From: Nitrobacter sp051535235
GTDB lineage: Bacteria; Pseudomonadota; Alphaproteobacteria; Rhizobiales; Xanthobacteraceae
Length of the DNA: 64,000 bases
Direction: 5' to 3'
NCBI RefSeq assembly: GCF_051535235.1
Contig: NZ_JBPPLZ010000010.1
Span: 1-64,000 of the forward strand
Position 1 is the stretch's first letter. Each line of letters starts with the position of its first letter. The position numbers and the translations under genes are program-made. Of this stretch, positions 53,250 through 61,824 are shown in pieces. Under the pieces are notes generated by a model that was not told the DNA's origin, made no database searches, and saw only the letters and a program-made list of their open reading frames with translations.

Positions 53250-54605
53250 TCAGGTGTAGTCGCCGAGCTTGCAGCCGAAGGCGTCCGGCTTCTGGATGAT
53301 GCCCTCGCCCGGGACGATCTCGACGATGTCGTAGTAGTCTTCCTTGTTCTTCATCGCCTTGGGATCCTTGCCCTTGACGATGATGACGGGGCGAACGCAC
53401 TGATGGTCTTCCGCCCGGTAGTGGACGTCGCCGAGAAGGGAGGGAATGGTTTCGCCCTTCTCCCAGGTCTTGATGACATCAGGCGGATAGAAGGTGCCGG
53501 CCTCCTCGACCATGCGCGCCCAGTGCGCGAAGCTGACATAGGCGTTTTCCGCGCCCCACTCCGGATTGTAGCCGTATTTCTTGTTAAACGATTCGTTGAA
53601 CATCTTGGCCAGCGGATACTTGTCCTCGACCGTCCACCAATAGTCGGTCGCGGCATAGACGCCGGCCATCAGACCGCCGCCGACTTCGCGCGCCAGGAAC
53701 GGCACCTGGTAGGGAACCACGAGCTTCATCTTGTCGAGCACACCGAACTGCTTGGCCTGCTGGATCGACAGCACGGCATCATGGCCCCAGTTGACGTTGA
53801 TCAGAAGGTCCGCGCCCGAGTTGGCGACGTTGAGCAGGTAGGACGAATAGTCCGGCGCACCAAGCGGCGAGACCTGGTTGGTCACGGTGGTCCAGCCGGC
53901 ATCCTTGGTCATGTCCTGCATCGACTTGGTCACGGTGTGACCGTAGGTGTAGTCCGGCGTCATGTAGGCGACTTTTTTATTCTTGCCGAACTGCTTGATC
54001 AGCACCGGCGCGATGGCGGCGGCCGCCGTCTGGCCGTAGAAGCCCTGCCGGAATCCGTAGCGCACGCAATCCTTGCCGGTGGTGTCGTTGGAGCCGGAGA
54101 TCCCGGCGACGTAGAGCACGTGCTCGCGCTGCGCCAGCTTGTTGAGAGCGACGGCAACCGCGCTCGAGGTCGAGCCGGTCATCAGCACAACCTTGTTCTC
54201 GGTGATGAAGCGCTGCTCCGCCTGCACGGCTTCGTTCGGCTTGGCGCCGGAATCGGCGACCACCAGCTTCACTTCCTTGCCGAGCACGCCCTTCTTGGTT
54301 TTCGGCGACAGCTTCTTCATCAACTCGTGGCCGGAATTGAGATGCTCGACCGCGAGCTCCCAGCCCTTGAGTTCGTCCTCACCCTGCACGGCGTAGGTGC
54401 CGGTGCGCGGCACCGCAACGCCGATGGACACCGACGAACCGGACGAGCCCGCCGGCCAGGTGCCGATCGGCGGCTTGTCATCGGCGAAGGCCGGCACAAT
54501 CAGTCCGCCCGGCAGCATCACGCCGCCGATCAGGGCCGCGCCGCCCTGCAACAGGGAGCGGCGCGATACCGCCGCATTCAATTCCTGCTCAAAATTCTTC
54601 TTCAT
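53250..54605 (-). CDS. ABC transporter substrate-binding protein (branched-chain amino acid type)
   Basis: A 451-residue periplasmic protein. The N-terminus has a twin-arginine-like signal (SRRSLLQGGAALIGG) with cleavage near AFADD. The mature part is a type I periplasmic binding protein: VSIGVAVPRTGTYAVQGEDE, GSTSSAVAVALNKLAQREHV and AYMTPDYTYGHTVTKSM. A strong GGAGGA sits before the ATG at 54605. It captures the ligand for the LivHMGF system. The ligand could be amino acids, amides or aromatic acids; sequence alone does not say. Confidence 0.9.
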   Translation of the reverse strand: MKKNFEQELNAAVSRRSLLQGGAALIGGVMLPGGLIVPAFADDKPPIGTWPAGSSGSSVSIGVAVPRTGTYAVQGEDELKGWELAVEHLNSGHELMKKLSPKTKKGVLGKEVKLVVADSGAKPNEAVQAEQRFITENKVVLMTGSTSSAVAVALNKLAQREHVLYVAGISGSNDTTGKDCVRYGFRQGFYGQTAAAAIAPVLIKQFGKNKKVAYMTPDYTYGHTVTKSMQDMTKDAGWTTVTNQVSPLGAPDYSSYLLNVANSGADLLINVNWGHDAVLSIQQAKQFGVLDKMKLVVPYQVPFLAREVGGGLMAGVYAATDYWWTVEDKYPLAKMFNESFNKKYGYNPEWGAENAYVSFAHWARMVEEAGTFYPPDVIKTWEKGETIPSLLGDVHYRAEDHQCVRPVIIVKGKDPKAMKNKEDYYDIVEIVPGEGIIQKPDAFGCKLGDYT

Positions 54606-54891
54606 CGGGCATGCTCCTCCCAAAAATGTTGTGTGCAGGCTCAACTCATCGCCGAATCTGACAGACAAGCTCGCGCGCTCGTTAACCGGCGCCGACCAGG
54701 GTACCGTCACTACAAGTCCCCTTCGTCACATGTCTGTCAATGTCACTTTCGTCGAAGAGAATGGCATTTCCTCCGGAAAATCAGACGTCTGCCGGTGCGG
54801 CCAAACCTTCTTCGAGTCACAACCGTCGAAGCCGGCGGCAAGGTCCGCAGACCATGCGGCGCCAGGCCGGCGCAACAACATCCTCGATTGT

Positions 54892-55620
54892 TCAGGGGAG
54901 TGGCGTGATGTCGCTTCCGCTCTCGTCCTCGGCAATCCGCATCAGCTCCGAGAGACTTTCGACCGCAATGCGCCGGTCGAGCGTCTTCAGCCAGCCCGCT
55001 CTTTCCCAGGCGCTCAGGATGCGGCTCGCGGAATAAAGCGTCGTTCCGGCGATATCGGCGACATCCCTTCGCCGAAGCGGAAAGCGGATGACGATGCCTC
55101 GGGACGTCATGGTGCCGACCTGGCGCAGCAGTCGCAATAACGCATGAGCCACGCGCCGCTCGGCGCGCTGGGTGGCAAGTTCGCGAACCCGGTGCTGCGC
55201 CTCCTGAAGCCGCTGGCCAACGATGCGGACGGCGTTGATGGCGATCTGGGGATGGTTGTTCATCAGATCGAGCAAGGCTCTGTCGCTCCAGCTGACCTCG
55301 GTTGCCTCCGTCAACGTATCGGCATCGGCCGGATAGCGTCGATCCGTGAACAGGGAGATCGCGCCGAAAATATCGCCGGGGCCGATAAAGCGCACGACGA
55401 TCTGTGCTCCGTCGCTGCCGGATTGGGAAATCCTGATCCAGCCATTGAGGAGAACATGCGCGCGCACGCGCGTTTCGCCCTGGTTGAACACACGAAAATC
55501 GCGGGCAAAGGAACGCGTCGTGGCGGAGGCGAGGACGTCGTCCAGCGCTGCCGTCGGCAAACCTCGAAACAGCTCGAGGTTTGAAAGAGTCTGACGAGAC
55601 AAAGGGGGAGCCTTGCTCAT
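54892..55620 (-). CDS. Crp/Fnr-family transcriptional regulator
   Basis: A 242-residue regulator. Residues about 15-130 are a cyclic-nucleotide-type beta roll (VFNQGETRVRAHVLLNGWI, GPGDIFGAISLFTDRRYPA). The long helix VGQRLQEAQHRVREL follows. The C-terminal winged helix has RRRDVADIAGTTLYSASRIL as the recognition region. It lacks the N-terminal Cys cluster of FNR, so it is not an iron-sulfur sensor. NnrR/Dnr-like nitric oxide sensors share this layout. Divergent from the membrane protein at 55738, with a perfect dyad between them (55661-55676). Confidence 0.88.
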   Translation of the reverse strand: MSKAPPLSRQTLSNLELFRGLPTAALDDVLASATTRSFARDFRVFNQGETRVRAHVLLNGWIRISQSGSDGAQIVVRFIGPGDIFGAISLFTDRRYPADADTLTEATEVSWSDRALLDLMNNHPQIAINAVRIVGQRLQEAQHRVRELATQRAERRVAHALLRLLRQVGTMTSRGIVIRFPLRRRDVADIAGTTLYSASRILSAWERAGWLKTLDRRIAVESLSELMRIAEDESGSDITPLP

Positions 55621-55660
55621 CCGTGGGAGAGTAATCCCGGCTTGCCGAAAATCATAGTGA

Positions 55661-55676
55661 ATTGCGTTTGCGCAAT
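55661..55676. promoter_or_regulatory. Candidate Crp/Fnr-type operator in the divergent promoter
   Basis: ATTGCG TTTG CGCAAT is a perfect inverted repeat. Read as TTGCG-N4-CGCAA it has the half-site spacing of Crp/Fnr-family boxes (TTGNN-N4-NNCAA). It lies 41 bp upstream of the regulator's start and 62 bp upstream of the divergent gene, so it could serve autoregulation and control of the partner. Confidence 0.65.
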
Positions 55677-55737
55677 CCCATCGATTGGCGCTGCCCTATA
55701 CTTGGAAATACAAACAGCCAAGGCATGCAGGTGCTTC

Positions 55738-56214
55738 ATGGAAGATATCGTCGTCGCGCGTGCGCTCCATGTCCTTGCCGTGATCGTCTGGATCGGCGGC
55801 GTCTCGATGGCGACGACGGTGGCGCTGCCGGCGATCCGGCGCGGCGACCTCGGGCAGAACCGGCTGAAGGCGTTCGAAGCGATCGAGCGCCGTTTCATCT
55901 GGCAAGCCCGCACCTCAGTCATCATCGTTGGCCTGAGCGGTTTCTACATGACGTGGAAGCTCGATCTTTGGGATCGGTTCAGGATGCTGTCGTTCTGGTG
56001 GATGGACGCCATGGTGGGACTTTGGCTGTTGTTCGCCTTCGTGCTCTTCATCGGCGAGCCCTTCATCTTGCATCGTTACTTCCATCGGTTCGCAACCGAG
56101 CGGCCGGAAGCCGCTTTTGCAAGGCTGCACCGGGCGCACTGGATCCTGCTCGGGCTCAGTCTGGTGACCGTCTTCGGCGCGGTGGCGGGAAGCCACGGAT
56201 GGTCGATCTTCTGA
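55738..56214 (+). CDS. Small membrane protein (CopD/DUF2269-like)
   Basis: A 158-residue protein with four hydrophobic segments (RALHVLAVIVWIGGVSMATT, ISVIIVGLSGFYMTW-like, WWMDAMVGLWLLFAFVLF, HWILLGLSLVTVFGAV). The HVLAVIVWIGG opening resembles CopD-like or DUF2269 haem/copper-associated membrane proteins. The His residues in the helices could bind haem. It is divergent from the Crp/Fnr regulator, which probably controls it. ATG at 55738 places the first helix at the N-terminus. Function unknown. Confidence 0.7.
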   Translation: MEDIVVARALHVLAVIVWIGGVSMATTVALPAIRRGDLGQNRLKAFEAIERRFIWQARTSVIIVGLSGFYMTWKLDLWDRFRMLSFWWMDAMVGLWLLFAFVLFIGEPFILHRYFHRFATERPEAAFARLHRAHWILLGLSLVTVFGAVAGSHGWSIF

Positions 56215-56226
56215 TCGCGACAACGC

Positions 56227-57486
56227 CTAACTGATCCCGTCGACGATCTCGCCGATCGCGTCAAAGACGCGCTTAAGCTCCTGCGGCGTGCTGCAGTAGG
56301 GCGGCATCAGGTAGATCGTGTTGCCGAGCGGCCGGACCAGCAGTCCCCGGCGAAGAAAATCGTCGTAAAGGCGCGGCCCGATCCCGGCCAGATAGCCGGC
56401 ATCGTCCGTGACGACATCAAGCGCGGCGATGCTTCCGATCTGACGGACGTTGGCGAAGCGCCGATCCCCGCGAAAGCGATCGAGACCGCGTGTATGCGCG
56501 TGCGCGACGGTCGCAATACGCTCCATCACCGGTTCGTCTTGCCAGATCTCCAGGTTCGCGCAAGCAGCCGCGCAGGCGATCGGGTTCGCTGTGTAGGAAC
56601 TTGAGTGGAAGAAGGTCTTGCTGCGATCCGTTGAATAATGCGCATCGAAAATGGCCGCACGGCACAGCGTCACCGCCAGTGGCAATGAACCCCCGGTGAG
56701 GCCCTTGGAGTAGCAGGCGATATCGGGCGTCACGTTGGCCTGTTCGCAGGCGAACCGCGTTCCCGTGCGGCCCCACCCGGTCATCACCTCGTCGGCGATC
56801 AACAAGACGCCATGGGCCTCGCAGATCCGTTTCATTTCCGTGAGCACCCAGGGCGGATAGATCAGCATGCCGCCGGCGCCGAGGATCAACGGTTCGACGA
56901 TCAACGCCGCGACGCCGGCGTTTCGGCACGCGGCCGTGATCGCATCCAGCGTCGCCTGTTCGCGGCCCGCCGCGGGAAAGGGAATGCGCTCCACGTCGAA
57001 CAGCAGCGGGTCATACGGCGCGTTGAAAACACCTCGCTCGCCGACCGACATGCCGCCAATGGTGTCGCCGTGATAGGCGCCTTCCAGAGCCAGGATGCGG
57101 CAGCGTTTCTCGCCCTGATTCCGCCAGAAGCCGAGCGCCATCTTTAGCGCGACTTCGACCGAGGTCGAGCCGCTGTCGGAAAAGAAGACGTGGTCGAGCC
57201 TCGGCGGTGTCATGGCGACAAGCAGGCGCGCAAGTCGTTCAGCCGGTTCGTGGGTGAAACCGGCGAAGATCACCTGATCGAGACGCTCGGCCTGATCCTT
57301 GATCGCCCGCACGATCCGAGGATGACGATGGCCGTGCGTCACCACCCACCACGACGAAATCGCATCGAAGATGCGCTGGCCGTCGGCGGTCTCGAGCCAT
57401 GCGCCCTCGCCCCTTGCGATCGCTATCGCGTCGGGCTGCACTGCATGCTGGGTGAACGGGTGCCAGACCGGAGATGCCGGCGTCAT
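56227..57486 (-). CDS. bioA: Adenosylmethionine-8-amino-7-oxononanoate aminotransferase
   Basis: A 419-residue class III PLP aminotransferase that makes 7,8-diaminopelargonate from KAPA with SAM as amino donor. WHPFTQHAVQPDAIAI is the family start. SSWWVVTHGHRHPRIV, SDSGSTSVEVALKMALGFW and LIADEVMTGWGRTG (PLP Asp) are all present, with the Lys in CYSKGLTGGSLPLAVT. It is the last gene of bioF-bioD-bioA and overlaps bioD by one base (TGATG). Confidence 0.96.
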   Translation of the reverse strand: MTPASPVWHPFTQHAVQPDAIAIARGEGAWLETADGQRIFDAISSWWVVTHGHRHPRIVRAIKDQAERLDQVIFAGFTHEPAERLARLLVAMTPPRLDHVFFSDSGSTSVEVALKMALGFWRNQGEKRCRILALEGAYHGDTIGGMSVGERGVFNAPYDPLLFDVERIPFPAAGREQATLDAITAACRNAGVAALIVEPLILGAGGMLIYPPWVLTEMKRICEAHGVLLIADEVMTGWGRTGTRFACEQANVTPDIACYSKGLTGGSLPLAVTLCRAAIFDAHYSTDRSKTFFHSSSYTANPIACAAACANLEIWQDEPVMERIATVAHAHTRGLDRFRGDRRFANVRQIGSIAALDVVTDDAGYLAGIGPRLYDDFLRRGLLVRPLGNTIYLMPPYCSTPQELKRVFDAIGEIVDGIS

Positions 57487-58124
57487 CAGGCCGGCTCCTT
57501 CATAAAATCGTCGATGTCGAACGCGCCGGCAAAAGCCTCGCGCAGCGTATCGCTGGTCAATGGCACAACGCGCGGCAGCCGGCCGAGACGTCGCACCTTG
57601 CCCATCTCGACAATGATCCGTTCGGATTCGATGTTCTCTTCACCGATGAAAGCGATGCCGAGCATCGCGACACCTCGCGCGCGCAGCGCCTCGATCGACA
57701 GCAGGCTGTGGTTGATGGTGCCGAGCGTGGTGCGGGCGCAGAGCACCACCGGGACGCGCCAGCGCGTCATCAGATCGAGATAGGTGACGTCGCGCGTCAG
57801 GGGTACCAGCAAACCGCCGGCGCCTTCGACGACCAGCGGACGGTCTTTCTCCGGAATCTTGAGGTTCTGGTGGTCGATCGTTACGCTGTCAATCTCGGCA
57901 GCGAAGTGCGGCGACGCCGGCGTCCGCAGTCGATACGCCTCACGCAGCACGCGATCGGCGGAAAGCCCCGACAATTTCATCACGGTTTGCGAGTCGGTTT
58001 CCTCGTCCAGCCCCGCCTGAATCGGCTTCCAGTAAAATCCGTCCAGCGCCCCGGCAAGCGCCGCCGAGAAAACAGTCTTGCCGATGCCGGTATCCGTACC
58101 CGTGACAATGATGCGCGTACTCAC
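57486..58124 (-). CDS. bioD: Dethiobiotin synthetase
   Basis: A 212-residue ATP-dependent carboxylase closing the ureido ring. It opens RIIVTGTDTGIGKTVFSAAL, with the P-loop GTDTGIGKT and the substrate Lys in FYWKPIQAGL. VVEGAGGLLVPL is the third signature. Its GTG start at 58124 overlaps the bioF stop (GTGA), so translation is coupled. Second gene of the biotin operon. Confidence 0.96.
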   Translation of the reverse strand: MSTRIIVTGTDTGIGKTVFSAALAGALDGFYWKPIQAGLDEETDSQTVMKLSGLSADRVLREAYRLRTPASPHFAAEIDSVTIDHQNLKIPEKDRPLVVEGAGGLLVPLTRDVTYLDLMTRWRVPVVLCARTTLGTINHSLLSIEALRARGVAMLGIAFIGEENIESERIIVEMGKVRRLGRLPRVVPLTSDTLREAFAGAFDIDDFMKEPA

Positions 58125-59251
58125 GCAGCCGCTCGCAGGTCTTCCGCCAAGGCAGCGAACAGATTCGTGACGATCGCCTCATCGACGTGGAGCGTCAGCG
58201 CAATGCGCAGCCGCGCGGTGCCTTCAGGAACGGTCGGCGGGCGGATCGCCCGAACATCGAAACCCCTGCGCTGCAATGACGCCGCCAGCGCGACCGCAGC
58301 CGGATCGGAGCCGACGATCACCGGGAGGATCTGCGAGCCGGACGGTTCGATCTTGCAACGACGGCGCAACTCGTTTCCCGCAAACCCCACCAAGGAGGCG
58401 AGGCGCCCCCGACGCTCGGGATTGTCGCGGGAGATCGCGAGCGCCGCCCGCGTCACGGCGGCGGTCAGGGGCGACGGCGCGGTGGCAAAAATGAACGGGC
58501 GCGCACGATTGACCAGAAAGTCCCGGAGGATCTTCGGCGCGAGAATGAAGCCTCCGGACGTGCCGAGCGCCTTGCCGCAAGTGTGCAGCGTGATGACGTT
58601 GTGGCGTCCTTCGAACGGCGCGGCAAGTCCCCGCCCCTGCGGACCCAGCACACCGGTTGCGTGCGCCTCGTCGATCACGACCATCGCATCGTGGCGATCG
58701 GCGACGGCAAACAGCTCAGCAAGGTTCGGACTGTCGCCGTCCATGCTGTAGAGACTTTCGACCGCCAACCATGGCCGGCCCTTGCCGCCATCCGCACGCC
58801 ATTTCGAGATCGCGGCGTCAAACGCGTCGATATCGTTATGCGCGACGCCGACCGCTTCGGCGCGACCGCGGCGAACGCCTTCATGGACGCTGGCATGGAT
58901 CAACTCGTCATGCACGACGAGATCGCCACGCTGCGGCAACGTCGAGAAGATCGCGAAGTTGGCGACATAGCCGGCGCCGAAATAGAGCGCCGATTCGGCG
59001 CCGAAATAGGCCGCCGCTTCGCGCTCCAGCGCCTCGTGTTCAGGATGATTGCCGCGCAACAGCCGCGACCCGCCGGCCCCGACCGGCACTCCGCGCCCCA
59101 GCGCATCGACAGCGGCCTGTCGCAGCTCCGCGGAGTCAGCCAAACCAAGATAGTCGTTGGAGGCGAAATCGATGCCCGAGCGACCGCGCAGCGAACGCAG
59201 ACGGCCGCGATCCGCGAGCGCCTTCAGATCCGCGGTATAGATCTCGTGCAT
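58121..59251 (-). CDS. bioF: 8-amino-7-oxononanoate synthase
   Basis: A 376-residue PLP enzyme condensing pimeloyl-ACP/CoA with alanine. GIDFASNDYLGLADS is the N-terminal mark, VVIDEAHATGVLGPQGRG binds the cofactor, and the Lys in HTCGKALGTSGGF forms the Schiff base. Full length for the family. ATG at 59251 has GGGAG eight bases upstream; a start at 59281 would add 10 residues. First of bioF-bioD-bioA; bioB and bioC are not in the window and no BioR box was found. Confidence 0.95.
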   Translation of the reverse strand: MHEIYTADLKALADRGRLRSLRGRSGIDFASNDYLGLADSAELRQAAVDALGRGVPVGAGGSRLLRGNHPEHEALEREAAAYFGAESALYFGAGYVANFAIFSTLPQRGDLVVHDELIHASVHEGVRRGRAEAVGVAHNDIDAFDAAISKWRADGGKGRPWLAVESLYSMDGDSPNLAELFAVADRHDAMVVIDEAHATGVLGPQGRGLAAPFEGRHNVITLHTCGKALGTSGGFILAPKILRDFLVNRARPFIFATAPSPLTAAVTRAALAISRDNPERRGRLASLVGFAGNELRRRCKIEPSGSQILPVIVGSDPAAVALAASLQRRGFDVRAIRPPTVPEGTARLRIALTLHVDEAIVTNLFAALAEDLRAAA

Positions 59252-59298
59252 CACGACGTCTCCCGGCCGGCCCCGAAGCACCGAGCCCGTGCTGCGAG

Positions 59299-59592
59299 CT
59301 ACTCCGACTTGACGTCGTAGTCCGCGGCGAACCGCAAGTCCCGAAGCGGCCGCACCCGCTTTGTCGATTCATGGTACAGATCATGCGCCTTGTACGCGGC
59401 AAGTTCCGCCTCGCTGTCGAACTCGCCGTAAACGACGACATCGATATCGTTTCCGAGCTGGTCGGTCTTCCGGTTGCGGGTGACCTCGAGCCGGCGCGCG
59501 TGCGGGATCGCCATGAGAAGCGACAGACCGTCGATCATCTTGTCGATGTCGCACTTGTCTTTCGCGGTGAACAAAACGATGTGACGTATCAT
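59299..59592 (-). CDS. Dabb-domain (stress-responsive alpha/beta barrel) protein
   Basis: A 97-residue ferredoxin-like barrel protein. MIRHIVLFTAKDKCDIDKM is the typical Dabb opening, and DVVVYGEFDSEAELAAYKAH with LYHESTKRVRPL completes it. Dabb proteins are dimeric and mostly of unknown role; some are cyclases or oxidases. It lies 47 bp upstream of bioF on the same strand, so it may head the biotin transcript, but a functional link is not shown. ATG at 59592 chosen over 59628 because it starts the fold. Confidence 0.82.
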   Translation of the reverse strand: MIRHIVLFTAKDKCDIDKMIDGLSLLMAIPHARRLEVTRNRKTDQLGNDIDVVVYGEFDSEAELAAYKAHDLYHESTKRVRPLRDLRFAADYDVKSE

Positions 59593-59805
59593 GGCTGGCC
59601 GCAAAATAGAGGATGATCCTGACCGCATGACTATCTCGCCGTCACCTCCAACGCAACGCCGACGACGCGGCGCGATATCTCCGCCCGGGGGTTCACAGGC
59701 CAGGAACGTCCGGTTGAATATTGCGCCGAATACTGCCCATATGAGACACGAGTCTCTTCCGATGTCCGCAACCCGATATACCCCGACCTCGGCGCCCGAC
59801 CTTCA

Positions 59806-60789
59806 ATGACTGATCCGCTCGGCAATATCCGACCCAGGACGCACATGCGTTCGGCGCCTCCTGCATCCAAACAGGGAATCGCAGCGGACCTGATTGCGCT
59901 ATTGGTGGCCGTCAATTCCGGCGACCCACGCGTCCTGACGATCCAGGATCAGCATGCGCTGCCGTCGGGTCCGTTCGAACTGGCGCATCGGTCGCTGCAA
60001 TCGGGGCTGCGCGCCTGGGTCGAGCGCCAGACGCGGCTGCCGCTGGGTTACGTCGAGCAGCTCTACACCTTCGCGGATCGGGATCGCATCGGGGCCGCCG
60101 ACCAGCGCGTCATCTCGATCAGTTACCTCGGTCTTACCCGCGAGCAGGCCGAGTCTGGCCAATATGGGGCAAGCTGGAAAAGCTGGTACGACTATTTTCC
60201 CTGGGAGGATCATCGCCTCGGCGCTCCGCCCATGGAGAAGACGCTGCGCGCCGGCCTTGCCGCCTGGACCGCAGCGGCGCCTGACCGGGCGGCGCGGAGT
60301 GATCGCCGGCAACGAGCGGCGATGCTGTTCGGTTTCGACGGCCACGTCTGGAACGAAGAACTGGTCCTGCAACGTTACGAGTTGCTCTACGAGGCGCGAC
60401 TGATCCCGGAAGCCCTGCGAGGCGATCATTCGTCCGCTCCGGCGGCCGACACCATGCCGGGCGATCCCATGATCCTGGACCACCGCCGGATCCTGGCGAC
60501 CGGGATCGCGCGACTCCGGGCCAAGATCAAATATCGCCCGGTGGTGTTCGAGCTGATGCCGGACACGTTCACGCTGCTCCAATTGCAACGCTGCGTTGAG
60601 GCGCTGGCTGGAAAACTCGTGCATAAACCGAACTTTCGTCGCTTGATCGAGCAGCAGGAGCTTGTCGAGGACACCGGCGAGACGAGCCAGGAGACCGGAG
60701 GACGGCCGGCAAAGCTTTTCCGTTTCCGCCGCGCGGTGCTGGCGGAGCGCGCGATCGCTGGGACGAAATTACCCATCTCCGGGTCTTGA
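59806..60789 (+). CDS. nadQ: NadQ-type NUDIX-like transcriptional repressor of NAD synthesis
   Basis: A 327-residue two-domain regulator. Residues about 25-190 are a NUDIX-like domain that has lost the full catalytic box (AADLIALLVAVNSGDPRVLT, VEQLYTFADRDRIG). Residues about 215-315 are an NrtR-type winged helix (ARLRAKIKYRPVVFELMPDT, FTLLQLQRCVEAL, KPNFRRLIEQQELV, RPAKLFRFRR). The family represses NAD synthesis genes in alphaproteobacteria, sensing NAD(P)-related metabolites. nadA starts 51 bp downstream behind a candidate operator. ATG 59845 with AGGA six bases upstream is an equally good start. Confidence 0.87.
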   Translation: MTDPLGNIRPRTHMRSAPPASKQGIAADLIALLVAVNSGDPRVLTIQDQHALPSGPFELAHRSLQSGLRAWVERQTRLPLGYVEQLYTFADRDRIGAADQRVISISYLGLTREQAESGQYGASWKSWYDYFPWEDHRLGAPPMEKTLRAGLAAWTAAAPDRAARSDRRQRAAMLFGFDGHVWNEELVLQRYELLYEARLIPEALRGDHSSAPAADTMPGDPMILDHRRILATGIARLRAKIKYRPVVFELMPDTFTLLQLQRCVEALAGKLVHKPNFRRLIEQQELVEDTGETSQETGGRPAKLFRFRRAVLAERAIAGTKLPISGS

Positions 60790-60817
60790 CAAGGCTTATA
60801 CTCAACATCAGTATAAT
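60786..60817 (+). promoter_or_regulatory. nadA promoter elements overlapping the candidate operator
   Basis: TTGACA (60786-60791) overlaps the nadQ stop codon, and TATAAT is found at 60812-60817. The 20-bp spacer is longer than the usual 17, so one of the two elements may not be used as written. A repressor bound to the dyad at 60796-60816 would cover this region. Confidence 0.45.
60796..60816. promoter_or_regulatory. Candidate NadQ operator upstream of nadA
   Basis: TTATACT (60796-60802), 7-bp spacer, AGTATAA (60810-60816): a perfect 7+7 inverted repeat in the short gap between nadQ and nadA. Its place, symmetry and length suit a repressor dimer such as NadQ. A weaker related pattern (ATATT/AATACT) is seen upstream of nadQ near 59717-59735. 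Confidence 0.7.
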
Positions 60818-60840
60818 AGATGCTTGAGGGGAGTGTAGTC

Positions 60841-61824
60841 ATGTCGGCAATCCTGGAACTGCGACCGTCGACCCGGATCTACCCCAGAGTGCGGCACGCG
60901 ATCCCCGAGATCGAATGGCCGACATTCGCCGACGACGTCGATGCGATCATCGAACTGAAGAAACGTCGCAACGCCGTCATCCTTGCGCACAACTACCAGA
61001 CGCCCGAGATCTTTCACGGCGTCTCCGATATCGTCGGCGACAGTCTCGCGCTGGCCCGCGAGGCGACGCAGGTGGAAGCCGACGTGATCGTGCTCGCCGG
61101 CGTGCACTTCATGGCCGAAACCGCCAAGCTGCTCAATCCCTCGAAGACGGTCCTGATCCCGGACCTGGGCGCCGGCTGCTCGCTGGCGGATTCGATCACG
61201 CCCGAAGACGTGCGGCTGTTGCGGCAGACCTATCCCGGCGTTCCGATCGTCACTTATGTCAACACGTCGGCGGCGGTGAAGGCGGAGTCCGACATCTGCT
61301 GCACGTCGGGCAATGCGAAAGCCGTCGTCGAGTCGCTCGGCGTCGAGCGCGTCATCATGCTGCCCGACGAATATCTGGCGAAGAACATCGCCGCTCAAAC
61401 GCATGTCAAGATCATCGCGTGGACCGGACATTGCGAAGTCCACGAGCGTTTCAGCGCCGAAGAGGTGCGGCAGCTCCGGGAAAACCATCCCGGCGTCGTG
61501 GTGTTGGCGCATCCGGAATGCCCGCCGGAAGTCGTGGCGGAAGCCGACTTCGCCGGATCGACCGCGGCGATGGCCTCCTATGTCGCCACCCGGCGGCCGC
61601 CCAGAGTCGTGTTGCTGACGGAATGCTCGATGAGCGACAACATCGCGACCGAGCATCCTGGCCTTGAGTTCATCCGTCCCTGCAACCTGTGTCCACACAT
61701 GAAACGGATCACGCTCGGCAATATCCGCCATGCGCTGGAAACGATGCGGCACGAAGTCACGATCGAGCCGGAGATCGCCGCTCGCGCACGCCTTGCTGTC
61801 GAGCGCATGCTGGCGGTCAGATGA
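60841..61824 (+). CDS. nadA: Quinolinate synthase
   Basis: A 327-residue [4Fe-4S] enzyme that condenses iminoaspartate with dihydroxyacetone phosphate to quinolinate. NAVILAHNYQTPEI marks the first domain, and the three cluster cysteines are in GCSLADSI, SDICCTSGNA and CNLCPHMKR. HPECPPEVV and the final CPHMKRITLGNI are intact. ATG at 60841 has GGGGAG eight bases upstream; an ATG at 60820 adds seven residues. It overlaps nadB by 4 bp. Confidence 0.96.
   Translation: MSAILELRPSTRIYPRVRHAIPEIEWPTFADDVDAIIELKKRRNAVILAHNYQTPEIFHGVSDIVGDSLALAREATQVEADVIVLAGVHFMAETAKLLNPSKTVLIPDLGAGCSLADSITPEDVRLLRQTYPGVPIVTYVNTSAAVKAESDICCTSGNAKAVVESLGVERVIMLPDEYLAKNIAAQTHVKIIAWTGHCEVHERFSAEEVRQLRENHPGVVVLAHPECPPEVVAEADFAGSTAAMASYVATRRPPRVVLLTECSMSDNIATEHPGLEFIRPCNLCPHMKRITLGNIRHALETMRHEVTIEPEIAARARLAVERMLAVR

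Noticed and set aside
53190..54908. 572-codon frame antisense to the substrate-binding protein gene
   Set aside because: A shadow of the binding-protein gene; composition unlike a real protein and no ribosome-binding site.
59252..59805. BioR operator (TTATnnATAA-type) upstream of bioF or the Dabb gene
   Set aside because: No such palindrome was found by eye in the gap or the upstream region.
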